Part shown: piece by piece, positions 8,503 to 8,620 of the stretch
How the letters are laid out: every line of letters starts with the position of its first letter
Numbering within the stretch: the first letter of the stretch is position 1
NCBI GenBank assembly: GCA_030524065.1
Contig: JAUNHF010000061.1
Span: forward strand, 1-8,620
Reading direction: 5' to 3'
Source of the DNA: Deinococcus sp.
Lineage (GTDB): Bacteria > Deinococcota > Deinococci > Deinococcales > Deinococcaceae
Length of the DNA: 8,620 bases
Notes under the pieces: generated by a model
Seen by the model: only the letters and a program-made list of their open reading frames with translations
Told to the model about the DNA's origin: nothing
Databases searched by the model: none
Made by a program: the position numbers and the translations under genes

Positions 8503-8620
8503 TTCGTGTGTGATGGGAAGGAGAGATGGGGATGGGCCGGTCCCAGGGCGCTGCTGAAGCGGGAAATCCCCAGTGCGGGCGCGGACCTGAGGGGAATGCA
8601 CCGGGCAGAGAATTTAGAGG
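8503..8620 (-). promoter_or_regulatory. metH 5' leader with hairpin potential; incomplete at the window edge
   Basis: No gene is evident in the 131 bases upstream of metH. On the minus strand a compound stem can be drawn. GGTCC (8587-8583) pairs with GGACC (8543-8539), and GCGC (8582-8579) pairs with GCGC (8551-8548), with four unpaired bases CCTG on one side. Inside, CTG/CAG and GGG/CCC arms close an ATTT-type loop at 8571-8554. A competing pairing is CCGGT (about 8604-8600) with ACCGG (8541-8537), which overlaps the first stem and so would be mutually exclusive with it. A -10-like TAAATT (8616-8611) lies close to the edge; its -35 would be outside. I see no S-box motif and no B12 box, so this is not called as a known riboswitch. 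Confidence 0.3.

Noticed and set aside
8490..8620. SAM-I (S-box) or cobalamin riboswitch for metH
   Set aside because: I looked for the conserved S-box core (GGCAACC-type) and the B12 box (CAGGAGACCTGCC-type) on the minus strand and found neither. Part of a longer leader could lie outside the window.

Overview
The window is GC-rich bacterial DNA with tightly packed genes. The overall look (G+C-rich third codon positions, a lipoprotein-type binding protein, a full-length MetH, a GH3 glucosidase) fits Deinococcus or a close relative. That placement comes from sequence style and remembered protein similarity, not from a search, so treat it as a moderate-confidence guess.

Layout, left to right. 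(1) 1-620 (+) is the C-terminal end of a family 3 glycoside hydrolase that begins before the window. (2) 629-672 is a strong hairpin between two convergent genes, probably a bidirectional terminator. (3) 685-1803 (-) is a lipoprotein substrate-binding protein of the SsuA/TauA/NMT1 class. (4) 1804-2045 is a 242-base divergent control region holding two adjacent inverted repeats. It is purine-rich on one flank and pyrimidine-rich on the other, so both divergent mRNAs would have pyrimidine-rich leaders. (5) 2046-2891 (+) and 2888-3682 (+) are the matching ABC permease and ATPase, overlapping by ATGA. (6) 3692-4755 (-) is a broken aromatic amino acid permease (TyrP type) carrying an out-of-frame internal deletion. 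(7) 4794-8489 (-) is complete cobalamin-dependent methionine synthase, metH. (8) 8490-8620 is the metH leader, with visible hairpin potential and a Shine-Dalgarno inside a small palindrome.

How the genes work together. The binding protein, permease and ATPase together make one complete importer, most like those for aliphatic sulfonates, taurine or nitrate-type anions. The binding protein is divergent from the other two and would be co-controlled from the shared intergenic region. No desulfonating monooxygenase (SsuD or TauD) is in the window, so the substrate is inferred from family resemblance only. MetH makes methionine from homocysteine and 5-methyltetrahydrofolate. A link between sulfur import and methionine synthesis is plausible but rests on proximity alone; the importer and metH are not in one transcription unit. 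The permease remnant lies 38 bases downstream of metH on the same strand and was probably once co-transcribed with it.

I found no convincing undescribed system, CRISPR array, tRNA, rRNA or insertion sequence. The most interesting items are the decayed transporter, the double inverted repeat in the divergent promoter region and the structured metH leader.
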